Source: an uncultured Bacteroidales bacterium (GTDB lineage: Bacteria; Bacteroidota; Bacteroidia; Bacteroidales; Muribaculaceae). From it: 7,019 nucleotides of DNA. The translations under genes were made by a program, and so were the position numbers. The stretch covers positions 1 to 7,019 of the forward strand of contig CAMWNL010000081.1 in assembly GCA_947175585.1 (NCBI GenBank), written 5' to 3'. The notes beneath the pieces were generated by a model that saw only the letters and a list, made by a program, of their open reading frames with translations, was not told the DNA's origin and made no database searches. Below are positions 1 to 6,036 of this stretch, piece by piece (the stretch's first letter is position 1; the number at the start of each line of letters is the position of its first letter).

Positions 1-357
1 GTGTGGGATAATTTCCGCTCTTATACAGTATCCGGTGGTGTGAATGGCACCACACGATTCGAGGCTATAGCTGACGAGAGTTATCCTTTTAACACTTCTC
101 ACGGATATTATTTCTACCTTAATCCGAATAATCCTGAATCCGGCAAGACATGGTATCCTGCAGCCGGTAAAAGAGAACGATCAACCGGCAAGATGACTGA
201 GGTAAACAATAAAGGTGTCTACTGGATGACTATGCCGGCAAGCGCAAATTTCGGACAATGTATGGATATGAACGAAAAAGGCATACAGCTTACGGCAAAC
301 TTTACTGATCACGGCGGACGAAGCGCTGCAGTCTCAGTAAGATGTATTCGTCAATAA
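1..357 (+). CDS. C-terminal part of a FISUMP/fimbrillin-like surface protein (5' end missing)
   Basis: The reading frame is open from the first base, so this is the tail of a longer gene cut by the contig edge; the GTG at base 1 should not be read as a true start. The 118 visible residues have the pattern of the C-terminal FISUMP-type (Fibrobacter succinogenes major paralogous) region common in large secreted or surface proteins of Bacteroidales: 'TWYPAAGKRERSTGKM' at about residues 50-65, an aromatic 'GVYWMTMP' at 72-79, and the end 'SVRCIRQ' at 112-118, which corresponds to the usual 'SVRCVRE' ending. The family is generally extracellular and often lipid-anchored or fimbrial; its exact role is unknown. 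The stop lies 15 bases before the start of the following lipoprotein gene on the same strand, so the two are probably co-transcribed. The family assignment is by motif recognition only. Confidence 0.7.
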   Translation: MWDNFRSYTVSGGVNGTTRFEAIADESYPFNTSHGYYFYLNPNNPESGKTWYPAAGKRERSTGKMTEVNNKGVYWMTMPASANFGQCMDMNEKGIQLTANFTDHGGRSAAVSVRCIRQ

Positions 358-372
358 AATTTGTTCACTTGG

Positions 373-1233
373 ATGAAATCAGGCTTAGGAGCGATTTTGG
401 CGGCATCGGCAATTCTGGTAGCCTCATGCTCAAGCAAAAACAACAATGCTGACACTCAAAGCGATGCGAGCGAAGAACTATCTCCGCTCGCATCGCTTTG
501 CCGCAGCATAGATTACTCAGATACAGCTTCGCTACGCGACGAGCGCGTCATGACTCGTCTAATGGTTGACATTGTAAAACTTATGCCTTACACCGACAGC
601 TTAACCACGAGTCAAGAGCTGAATTTGTTCTTCAATAATATAAGTTCCCTACCCCGATGCGTCGCTATTGTTGACAGCCTTGGAGATCTTTACCTCAACA
701 ATCCTGCCTCGCCGGTGAGGGACAACGAACTTTATATCCGCTTCATCCGCGCAATGCTTTCGGCTGATTCTATTGCCGATTTCGTAAGACTGAGGAGCGA
801 AGATAAACTTCGTCTGGCAAGCCTCAATCGCGAGGGAACAATTGCCAATAACATTTCTATTTTCGACCGCAACGGCAAGACCCGGGATTTGCACTCAATC
901 AAGGCGCCTGATATCCTTCTTGTATTCTATGATCCGCAGTGTCCCCATTGTAGTGAAATTTTAGCCGAGATTGCAGACAGTGAAAAGATAAACGAGTTAA
1001 TCAGAAAAGGCGAACTCGTGATTGTCGCAGTTTATGCCGAAGGCGATCGCTCAGTCTGGGATAGATCAAAAGCCGATATGCCCGACAATTGGATAGTTGG
1101 CTACGACCTCAGCGGCGTTCTCGACAACGATCTCTACAATCTCCCTGCAATGCCTGTAATGTACCTCCTCGACAGCGACCATCGCGTCATACTAAAAGAC
1201 CCCGAACTCTTCTCCATCCTCCAATCCCTCTAA
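373..1233 (+). CDS. DUF5106-like lipoprotein with C-terminal thioredoxin-fold domain (CPHC)
   Basis: A predicted 286-residue lipoprotein. The ATG at 373 is preferred over an in-frame TTG at 361 because it gives a compact signal peptide: Met-Lys, a hydrophobic stretch, then the lipobox V-A-S-C with the modified cysteine at residue 19. Residues of about 35-150 form a helical, charged region resembling DUF5106, which usually precedes a thioredoxin domain in Bacteroidales. The thioredoxin-fold part starts near residue 155 ('ISIFDRNGKTRDL'), carries the redox motif C190-P-H-C193 after 'LLVFYDPQ', and has the cis-proline region 'LPAMPVMYLLD' with P261. It probably acts as a periplasmic or outer-membrane-facing thiol-disulfide protein (TlpA/ResA-like), but its substrate is unknown. 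It follows the FISUMP-type gene by 15 bases, so the two may be one operon. It converges on the phospholipase D-like gene, with 27 bases between the stops and no obvious terminator hairpin. Confidence 0.82.
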   Translation: MKSGLGAILAASAILVASCSSKNNNADTQSDASEELSPLASLCRSIDYSDTASLRDERVMTRLMVDIVKLMPYTDSLTTSQELNLFFNNISSLPRCVAIVDSLGDLYLNNPASPVRDNELYIRFIRAMLSADSIADFVRLRSEDKLRLASLNREGTIANNISIFDRNGKTRDLHSIKAPDILLVFYDPQCPHCSEILAEIADSEKINELIRKGELVIVAVYAEGDRSVWDRSKADMPDNWIVGYDLSGVLDNDLYNLPAMPVMYLLDSDHRVILKDPELFSILQSL

Positions 1234-1260
1234 TCCCCCACAGCCATCATTGCCGATATT

Positions 1261-1776
1261 CTATTTGATTGGGTCGATGCAGTACTGTCGACGGCCGCAA
1301 TGGTTGCAATGTTCACCACGCCATACACTGTCGAATTGCTCACATGCCGCATCAATCAAAGTAGACTCATTGGTGAGTATTCCGGCCTCGAAGTTGCGTC
1401 GGTCGCTGCTCTTCATTCCTATTCCGGCTCCTGTCAGATTCGCCGAGCCAATGTAAGCGGTCTCGAAGTCAAATATAAGCATCTTGAAGTGGACTCGTGG
1501 ACATAACATCCGCTCCAGACCGGCATTAAGAATCGGGTATCGGTCAAAATCCTCCCGGAAAGCCGGCCCTGGTTCTTTAGCATGGATAAGTCGGATCTCA
1601 ACACCTCGCTTTAGTAGTTTAGCAAGTACGGCAAGGAACGGTTCCGTTGAAGAACCGGACTTAACATGAAGATCCTTAATATCAGCTGTACCAATCCAGA
1701 GCGACTTCCTCACAGAAGCCACTCGTGCTATGACCTTATCATAATGATCTTTACCGGATATAAATTCAACCGCCAT
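1261..1776 (-). CDS. Phospholipase D-fold nuclease-like protein, single HKD motif
   Basis: A 171-residue protein with one complete HKD motif: H96-x-K98, D103, then G110-S111-x-N113 ('HFKMLIFDF' followed by 'AYIGSANLTGAGIG'), and the downstream 'RRNFEAGIL' with E130 that is usual in this superfamily. The N-terminal half has the expected alternating strands and helices ('SLWIGTADIKDL', 'LLKRGVEIRLIHAK'). Single-HKD members of about 150-200 residues, such as Nuc and Zucchini, act as homodimers that cleave phosphodiester bonds; dimerisation and DNA or RNA cleavage here are inferred from the family. The C-terminus has a cysteine cluster, C157-x2-C160-x5-C166, that may bind a metal. No signal peptide is seen, so it is probably cytoplasmic. 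The only candidate ATG near the 5' end is at 1776, six bases after a perfect -7 promoter element, so the message is leaderless or nearly so. Lipid hydrolysis is a less likely alternative. Confidence 0.8.
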   Translation of the reverse strand: MAVEFISGKDHYDKVIARVASVRKSLWIGTADIKDLHVKSGSSTEPFLAVLAKLLKRGVEIRLIHAKEPGPAFREDFDRYPILNAGLERMLCPRVHFKMLIFDFETAYIGSANLTGAGIGMKSSDRRNFEAGILTNESTLIDAACEQFDSVWRGEHCNHCGRRQYCIDPIK

Positions 1777-1782
1777 ACCAAT

Positions 1783-1791
1783 GCAAAGTTA
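1783..1791 (-). promoter_or_regulatory. Bacteroidetes -7 promoter element of the PLD-fold gene
   Basis: Read on the - strand, these bases are TAACTTTGC, a perfect match to the Bacteroidetes -7 consensus TAnnTTTGC. Only six bases separate the element from the ATG at 1776, so transcription should begin at or within a few bases of the start codon. No clear TTTG -33 element is visible at the usual distance upstream. Confidence 0.65.
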
Positions 1792-1886
1792 CTTATTTTT
1801 CGTGAGATAGAGGTAATAATGAATCCTCACCAATGAATGTATAAGGAAAATCCCAAAAGGATTTGCGATGATGCTTGTACTTGTAA

Positions 1887-1952
1887 TGCGCCATTCTTTG
1901 TCATAATTGATTTAGAGCTACCTTGAGCCATGAAGCGATACTGAATGGCGCA
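1887..1952. repeat. Perfect 10-bp inverted repeat in the gap between the PLD and FtsZ-like genes
   Basis: The arm TGCGCCATTC at 1887-1896 is repeated as its exact reverse complement GAATGGCGCA at 1943-1952, with 46 bases between. The spacing is too long for a normal intrinsic terminator, and no T tract follows. The surrounding gap (1777-2018) contains no convincing gene. The longest frame there is a 48-codon one on the - strand (1827-1973), in the same frame as the FtsZ-like gene beyond its stop, with no recognised motif. The repeat could be the remains of a small mobile element or a regulatory structure; neither is shown. Confidence 0.35.
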
Positions 1953-2018
1953 GCCAATGATTACGCCTATCATAGCCTTGATTGATGGCGAAACGCAACA
2001 ATTTGAATTGCAGCCGCA

Positions 2019-2747
2019 TTAGATTCCCTGACATCTCCAGACCTCCTTTCCTGACAATATTGCTGACAATTTGATTTCATCGCCTTTTAGATTTTCGTCA
2101 CGGTTAACAGACAATAGTACGTTGATTGTTTCGGGAAGTTCTGACATCAGTTGCTGTAGACTTGACATTTCACTCATCGTCAATGGAAGTGAACGATTTG
2201 GATTAAAATATAGATGTATGGACAGATAATCAACATATTTCAGTTCCAATTCGTTAAAAATGGCTCCCAACTTTTCTGTAGCTTCTTTAACACCATTTCC
2301 TGACGTAGATTTTACTGTGAAGTATTCGGAGTCACGGAGTATTGTATTCAAGTCATTGAAATCATAACTTATCATGCCAGAAGTTACAATAGGTTGCAGC
2401 AGAGTCTTTATTACTTCCGGATACTTAGTGGTCGAAATATCTCGCATTACGCAATCGTAACAATAAGGGAAGATATCACTATTTAAACCAACTGTTAAGA
2501 CACCTGCATCGTGGAAAGTCTTGGCAATGTTGTTAGCATTATCTTCACAGTCAATAAAAACTATGATGGCAAGTTTGTCTTCATCATTGGGAGAACAATC
2601 AAATGGATATTTAACCACTTCTGCTGACACTCCTTCAAATCCGAAAGAATTGATTTCGTTAATAACGTTCTCTATTCCGTGTCCAACACCAATAACTCTG
2701 AATGATGCCGGGAAATCTTGTTTATTGATTGAATCCAAATTGTTCAT
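2019..2747 (-). CDS. Divergent FtsZ/tubulin-like protein lacking the GTP-binding signature loop
   Basis: A protein of 242 residues from the ATG at 2747. Upstream in-frame starts at 2810 (ATG) and 2819 (GTG) would overlap the FtsK-like gene; 2747 is preferred because FtsZ proteins also have about 15-20 residues before the first strand. Order of resemblances to FtsZ: 'FRVIGVGHGIENVINEI' (16-32) for strand 1 and the T1 loop; 'KLAIIVFID' then 'AGVLTVGLNSDIF' (58-93) for the strands flanking the T4 loop; 'LLQPIVTSGMISYDFNDL' (116-133) for helix H7 and the T7 loop, keeping D129 and D132, which align with the catalytic aspartates of FtsZ; 'STSGNGVKEATEKL' (147-160); and 'DENLKGDEIKLSAILSG' (217-233) for the C-terminal domain. 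The tubulin signature GGGTGTG is replaced by 'CEDNANN', and about 40 residues between T1 and T4 are absent. GTP hydrolysis on its own is therefore doubtful. It probably acts with the FtsK-like ATPase encoded just upstream. The homology is judged by eye and not confirmed by a search. Confidence 0.68.
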   Translation of the reverse strand: MNNLDSINKQDFPASFRVIGVGHGIENVINEINSFGFEGVSAEVVKYPFDCSPNDEDKLAIIVFIDCEDNANNIAKTFHDAGVLTVGLNSDIFPYCYDCVMRDISTTKYPEVIKTLLQPIVTSGMISYDFNDLNTILRDSEYFTVKSTSGNGVKEATEKLGAIFNELELKYVDYLSIHLYFNPNRSLPLTMSEMSSLQQLMSELPETINVLLSVNRDENLKGDEIKLSAILSGKEVWRCQGI

Positions 2748-2781
2748 GATTACGTTCTTGATTTGATGGCTTTCCCATAAA

Positions 2782-3666
2782 TTAAGGGAAACATGAATAT
2801 TTATTATCATCGTGGACACAAGGAAGAATGTAAGGTTGATAATCCTTCTGACGGGCGTTAATGCATTTTATGATTGATTCCACTTCGTGAGATTCTATAA
2901 AAGCTCCCTTTAAATAATTTATAGAATTTGAATATGAAAAAAGCATATCGCTGCGACTTTTTAGATAAGCTGCACTTTCACAATCGATAAGTCTAATACT
3001 ATCATCACAATTGTTCATTCTGAAAGCAATTCGAGCTGGTAAATTAGGCTTGAGATAATCTGTTATCACATTTTCCGAAGGACGCATGGTTGTTAAGACT
3101 AAATGAATACCTACACAGCGGCCCAATGTAGCAATTCTAAAGAGTGGATGCTCTATAGCCTCTCCAAACATACACATGAGATCTGCGAACTCATCAATGG
3201 CAATGACGATATAAGGCATAGGCGAGTGGCCCTCATCCAAACTGATAAGTCCTTTCGCGCATTTATCGTTATACTCAACTATGGATTTAACATTAGCCTT
3301 ATGTAGCAGCAGAAACCGGCTATCCATTTCCTCTTTAAGAGAATCAAGAGTTCGTTTAGCTGTATCACAATCGGTTATTACACCATCCTCTTCCCCCTCT
3401 AACTGAGCGATAAAGGATTTGTTTAGCTCATTATATGGATAAAGCTCAACTATCTTTGGATCAATAAATACAAATTTAAGCTCAGACGATTGCTTTTTAC
3501 AAAGTAAGGAGGTAATAATTGAATTGAGGCATCCTGTTTTTCCTGTTCCGGATGCACCGGAGATGAGTAAGTGAGGCAACCGACACAAATCAATGATAAC
3601 ATCGTTATTATATGAATCCCTTCCAATAATGATTGGGAGAATTTCTTCTTCGTATTTTGGAGACAT
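2782..3666 (-). CDS. Stand-alone FtsK/SpoIIIE-type motor ATPase
   Basis: A 294-residue RecA-fold ATPase consisting almost only of the FtsK beta motor domain. Visible motifs: the entry 'LPHLLISGASGTGKT' with Walker A at G37-T44 (K43); 'FVFIDPKIVELYPY' (66-78), matching the DPK segment of FtsK; Walker B 'YIVIAIDEFADLM' (152-164) with D158 and E159; 'GIHLVLTTMRPSENVIT' (186-202), where FtsK normally has TQRP and this protein has TMRP; and 'ARIAF' (211-215) leading to 'SRSDMLFS'. It lacks the N-terminal membrane segments, the alpha domain and the C-terminal gamma winged helix of cellular FtsK, which runs to about 800 or more residues in Bacteroidales. FtsK-family motors form hexamers that pump double-stranded DNA; whether this one moves DNA or a protein partner is unknown. 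It starts 8 bases after the small unknown gene and ends 34 bases before the preferred start of the FtsZ-like gene, so the three form a tight cassette. It is not the housekeeping ftsK. Confidence 0.85.
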   Translation of the reverse strand: MSPKYEEEILPIIIGRDSYNNDVIIDLCRLPHLLISGASGTGKTGCLNSIITSLLCKKQSSELKFVFIDPKIVELYPYNELNKSFIAQLEGEEDGVITDCDTAKRTLDSLKEEMDSRFLLLHKANVKSIVEYNDKCAKGLISLDEGHSPMPYIVIAIDEFADLMCMFGEAIEHPLFRIATLGRCVGIHLVLTTMRPSENVITDYLKPNLPARIAFRMNNCDDSIRLIDCESAAYLKSRSDMLFSYSNSINYLKGAFIESHEVESIIKCINARQKDYQPYILPCVHDDNKYSCFP

Positions 3667-3674
3667 AGATTTAA

Positions 3675-3965
3675 TTATGTGTAAAGATTAAACACGTTCA
3701 TTCTCTCCGTCTTTTCAATCCCTCGATAGCAGTCTGATTTCAACCATAAAAGCAGCATATCTGGCAGTTGATACTCGGGTGGGATATGATCTTGAAGTAA
3801 CTCAGCCCCGATCCAATGCGATAACTCTTCCAAAGTATGATTGCGTAAGGCATTGATAACGGTATCGACAATGGGCTTATTCATATCTCCAAGTCCAAGA
3901 ATCTCAATTTCTTTAAGACGGTCATTGTATTGCTGAATGACAAAATTGGATGCTGACGGTTTCAA
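3675..3965 (-). CDS. Small protein of unknown function, first gene of the FtsK/FtsZ-like cassette
   Basis: I do not recognise this 96-residue protein. It looks mostly helical and acidic, with no membrane segment, signal peptide or cysteine motif. Visible stretches are an amphipathic N-terminal part ('QQYNDRLKEIEILGLGD', 11-27), 'TVINALRNHTLEELSHW' (35-51) and a leucine-rich 'LPDMLLLWLKSDC' (67-79). The start is uncertain. TTG at 3965 is the first possible start after an in-frame stop just upstream, and ATG at 3884 would give 69 residues. The longer form is kept because its extra segment looks protein-like. The 5' part overlaps the exonuclease remnant in another frame, so the original start may have been lost in the rearrangement. 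It stops 8 bases before the FtsK-like gene, which suggests co-expression and perhaps a partner or adaptor role for the ATPase; that role is inference. Confidence 0.5.
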   Translation of the reverse strand: MKPSASNFVIQQYNDRLKEIEILGLGDMNKPIVDTVINALRNHTLEELSHWIGAELLQDHIPPEYQLPDMLLLWLKSDCYRGIEKTERMNVFNLYT

Positions 3966-3990
3966 AATCTATTGCTGCAAAGTCGGTCAT
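3922..3990 (-). pseudogene. Remnant of a DEDDh (DnaQ-like) 3'-5' exonuclease gene
   Basis: An ATG at 3990, two bases after the WYL stop, opens the peptide 'MTDFAAIDFET', the characteristic beginning of Bacteroidales DEDDh exonucleases, including the first catalytic motif D-x-E. In intact members the line continues with Ala-Asn and an 'RSSVCSVG'-like strand. Here it becomes unrelated sequence and stops at 3922 after 22 codons. No other part of an exonuclease is visible in any frame up to the FtsK-like gene or in the gap at 1777-2018. The best reading is a recombination junction at about 3957-3965 that removed the exonuclease body and joined the FtsK/FtsZ-like cassette here. The short leftover frame may still be translated and could affect translation of the small gene it overlaps. 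Confidence 0.6.
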
Positions 3991-3992
3991 TT

Positions 3993-4895
3993 TCAGTCGT
4001 TTCTATATAGTTGGTACATATCGGAAATCCAGCCTTTCATAGTCTTACGGAGAGAACCGGGCGATATGACTTCAAGCCATGCACCGTCGTGAAGCAGACG
4101 CATGATGAAGTCATAGGTTGGTGCTACATAAAGCTCGAAATCGGCATATTCACCGTTATCTTCAATCAGTCGCTGAGAATGATGTATCGGCAGAGACTTG
4201 ATATAGTGTTTGTGTTGTTTGTAGGCTCGGAGAACAATTCTTTGCGGTTTGACATTCTCCGAGACTATTCCATACATCGATTCAAAATATTCCGAAGCGG
4301 AGAAGTCCTCAGGTAGCTTGAATGTGTGTTCAAGGGTTGTGAGCGACTGGATGCGGTCAAGGCCATAGATTCTCATCTTATTTTGAGCTGTAGGTTTCGC
4401 CAACAGATACCATCTTCCTTCAAAGAGTTTAACGCAATATGGTTCCACGATAATGGTTTGCGTATCGCCTGTCCGAAAAGAAGTATAGATCATTTCAACG
4501 ACCTTATTTCCTTTCATTGCCTCCATAATAGGGGTAAGATGCAAAAGTCCGGAGGGTATCTCTTCAACAAGAATTCTATTTTTCAAAGAAAGATTTTCTT
4601 CAACGAGATTTCCGAGGGAAAATGTATCGAGCATCCATTGCCTGAGTTTATCTTCATTTATGTCGTCAGGATTGGTTATGTAGTAAAGATATCCACCTGA
4701 TTTCTGACAACCGATGTCAATGTGCATTATTTTGCGGATATCCCCCCTCCACCGATTGAATGTGCCACGATGAAGCGGTTGATAATCGCTCATGTCTTTG
4801 TTGCGCTCCCACAGTTCGGAAAGCTCTTTAAATGAAATCTTTCCGTGACGGCGGATAGTGTTTATCAGCCAGATATGTTTTTTCAGTTGCGACAT
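3993..4895 (-). CDS. WYL-domain transcriptional regulator (wHTH-WYL-WCX)
   Basis: A 300-residue regulator. The ATG at 4895 is chosen over an in-frame TTG at 4901 that directly abuts the upstream stop. Residues 1-70 form a winged helix-turn-helix ('LINTIRRHGKISFKELSELW', then 'FNRWRGDIRKIM' as the likely recognition part). The WYL domain covers about 115-190, with 'EPYCVKLFEGRWYLLAK' carrying W162-Y163-L164 and the conserved 'MRIYGLDRI' after it. The C-terminal WCX-type extension, about 205-300, ends in 'AWLEVISPGSLRKTMKGW'. WYL proteins bind DNA, and the WYL domain is thought to sense nucleic acid or nucleotide ligands. BrxR and CapW are family members that repress phage-defence operons. The gene sits 6 bases after the PD-(D/E)XK nuclease gene, so the two are co-expressed, and it could autoregulate the promoter at 6037-6045; that is inference. 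No operator palindrome was found there by eye. Confidence 0.88.
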   Translation of the reverse strand: MSQLKKHIWLINTIRRHGKISFKELSELWERNKDMSDYQPLHRGTFNRWRGDIRKIMHIDIGCQKSGGYLYYITNPDDINEDKLRQWMLDTFSLGNLVEENLSLKNRILVEEIPSGLLHLTPIMEAMKGNKVVEMIYTSFRTGDTQTIIVEPYCVKLFEGRWYLLAKPTAQNKMRIYGLDRIQSLTTLEHTFKLPEDFSASEYFESMYGIVSENVKPQRIVLRAYKQHKHYIKSLPIHHSQRLIEDNGEYADFELYVAPTYDFIMRLLHDGAWLEVISPGSLRKTMKGWISDMYQLYRND

Positions 4896-4901
4896 ACCCA
4901 A

Positions 4902-6020
4902 TCAATTCATTTGGCATTTTTCGGGATTTTCATTAATTTCAGTCATTGTCTGCTCAAAAACATCCCTGACATATTTGAAAACGGCCCCCGATATTATATC
5001 GTTTGCTATATCAACAGACCACGATTGATATTTCTCGAATTTATTCATTTCGGTCATAATGATATATTCTTCTTTTATATCAGGTTCTCCTATACCATAA
5101 TAAGCATCCTTAAAATCCCGATTCTTAAACTCTACTGCAATACATTTCTTCCATCCGGGACGTGAAATTCCAAACCAAACGCCACTATCTTGGTTTTCGA
5201 ATTCGAAACCGATATGACATTCATACTGCTTTTGTTTACACCAGTCCATAAATGGGTTGATGATATATTTCTTTACAAGATATTTTCGGTAACCCCAGCC
5301 CTCTTTCATAATGGCCGATGTCACCTGATGATACTTGTCCATAATGTCATATAATTCGGTCTTATCTTCTTCCATCTCTGTATCTGTAATAGTTCTAATT
5401 GTGTTAAGATATTGTTGTAAAATTTCGCGTATGCGAGGTTTATCTATCGCCATACGAAGACAGTCCTTTATCCATCGGACAATCTCATTTCTGTAACTTA
5501 TGCACTTATAGTGATTACCACACTCCAGCCCATCAGAAGAATTCTTGGTCGGATCTTTGCCATGACGGGTCAGGTATAGGAGAGTATGTGGCTTTGATTC
5601 TACGAAATTATGATACCTGAGCAATTGCTTAGGTTGGTCGCCGGCATCAATTTTATTTTCAATAACAATCAGATAAGCATTTATCGAGAGCAATATGTCA
5701 ATGTAGCCGCCTGATGTTTTGTCTTGAGAAATTGAGCCGATAACATATTCACGCTTTACAATGCATTTTTTTAGGTCAACATCATCAAAATCCAAGCCGA
5801 GAATCTGTGTAAATGACTTGAGTGGTACGATTCCAAGTCCATGTTTTCCTTTTGGATTCAGTAGGTTCGCGATAAACATTGAGTGCCTGACTTCGTCTCT
5901 TGAAAGATTAAGGACATCAAAGACATTATAATATTCCCCCATGTCTATCGCTTGCTGTTTCTTTTCCGCCATTTGGTTTAGCCGTGACTGGGCAGATTGA
6001 AAGAATGATTCATTATTCAT
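4902..6020 (-). CDS. PD-(D/E)XK nuclease superfamily protein (PDDEXK_4-like)
   Basis: A 372-residue protein with the layout of the PDDEXK_4 family. After a coiled N-terminus come 'FDVLNLSRDEVRHSMFIANLLNP' (in two parts, 34-56; the E43/H46-S47 region matches the usual E-x2-HS-x-FLA-x-LL) and the nuclease core: 'GGYIDILLSI' (104-113, metal ligand D108) followed by 'YLIVIENKI' (116-124, E121-x-K123), then 'DQPKQLLRY' (128-136). The ordering D...ExK is intact, so the nuclease is probably active. The C-terminal half (about 215-372) is a longer domain with 'KKCIAVEFKNRDFKDAYYG'-type strands, possibly substrate-binding. The family is frequent in defence islands and mobile elements, and its natural substrate is mostly unknown. 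A -7 promoter element lies 16 bases upstream, making this the first gene of the transcription unit that continues with the WYL regulator. The start ATG at 6020 is supported by that spacing. Confidence 0.85.
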   Translation of the reverse strand: MNNESFFQSAQSRLNQMAEKKQQAIDMGEYYNVFDVLNLSRDEVRHSMFIANLLNPKGKHGLGIVPLKSFTQILGLDFDDVDLKKCIVKREYVIGSISQDKTSGGYIDILLSINAYLIVIENKIDAGDQPKQLLRYHNFVESKPHTLLYLTRHGKDPTKNSSDGLECGNHYKCISYRNEIVRWIKDCLRMAIDKPRIREILQQYLNTIRTITDTEMEEDKTELYDIMDKYHQVTSAIMKEGWGYRKYLVKKYIINPFMDWCKQKQYECHIGFEFENQDSGVWFGISRPGWKKCIAVEFKNRDFKDAYYGIGEPDIKEEYIIMTEMNKFEKYQSWSVDIANDIISGAVFKYVRDVFEQTMTEINENPEKCQMN

Positions 6021-6036
6021 AATTCAACAGTTTTGT

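Noticed and set aside
361..372. In-frame TTG start for the thioredoxin-fold lipoprotein
   Set aside because: It would add Met-Phe-Thr-Trp before the natural Met-Lys start of the lipoprotein signal peptide; the ATG at 373 gives the standard layout.
1848..1864. Hairpin AAATCC / GGATTT with a 5-base loop as a terminator for the - strand unit
   Set aside because: The stem has only two G-C pairs, no separate T tract follows, and it lies about 155 bases after the FtsZ-like stop, so it is too weak to annotate.
1945..2022. 25-codon + strand frame crossing the end of the FtsZ-like gene
   Set aside because: It is very short, has no recognisable motif or promoter, and overlaps the stop of a better-supported gene.
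2748..2819. Upstream starts (ATG 2810, GTG 2819) for the FtsZ-like gene
   Set aside because: They overlap the FtsK-like gene by 28-38 bases and add residues with no FtsZ counterpart. They remain possible, because overlapping starts do occur.
2782..3666. Reading the ATPase as the housekeeping ftsK or as a conjugative coupling protein
   Set aside because: It lacks the membrane, alpha and gamma domains of FtsK, and no relaxase, mating-pair or origin-of-transfer features are in the window.
3976..3986. CTTTGC on the - strand upstream of the small gene as a -7 promoter element
   Set aside because: The two bases that should be TA are CG, and the sequence is explained by the exonuclease codons Asp-Phe-Ala.
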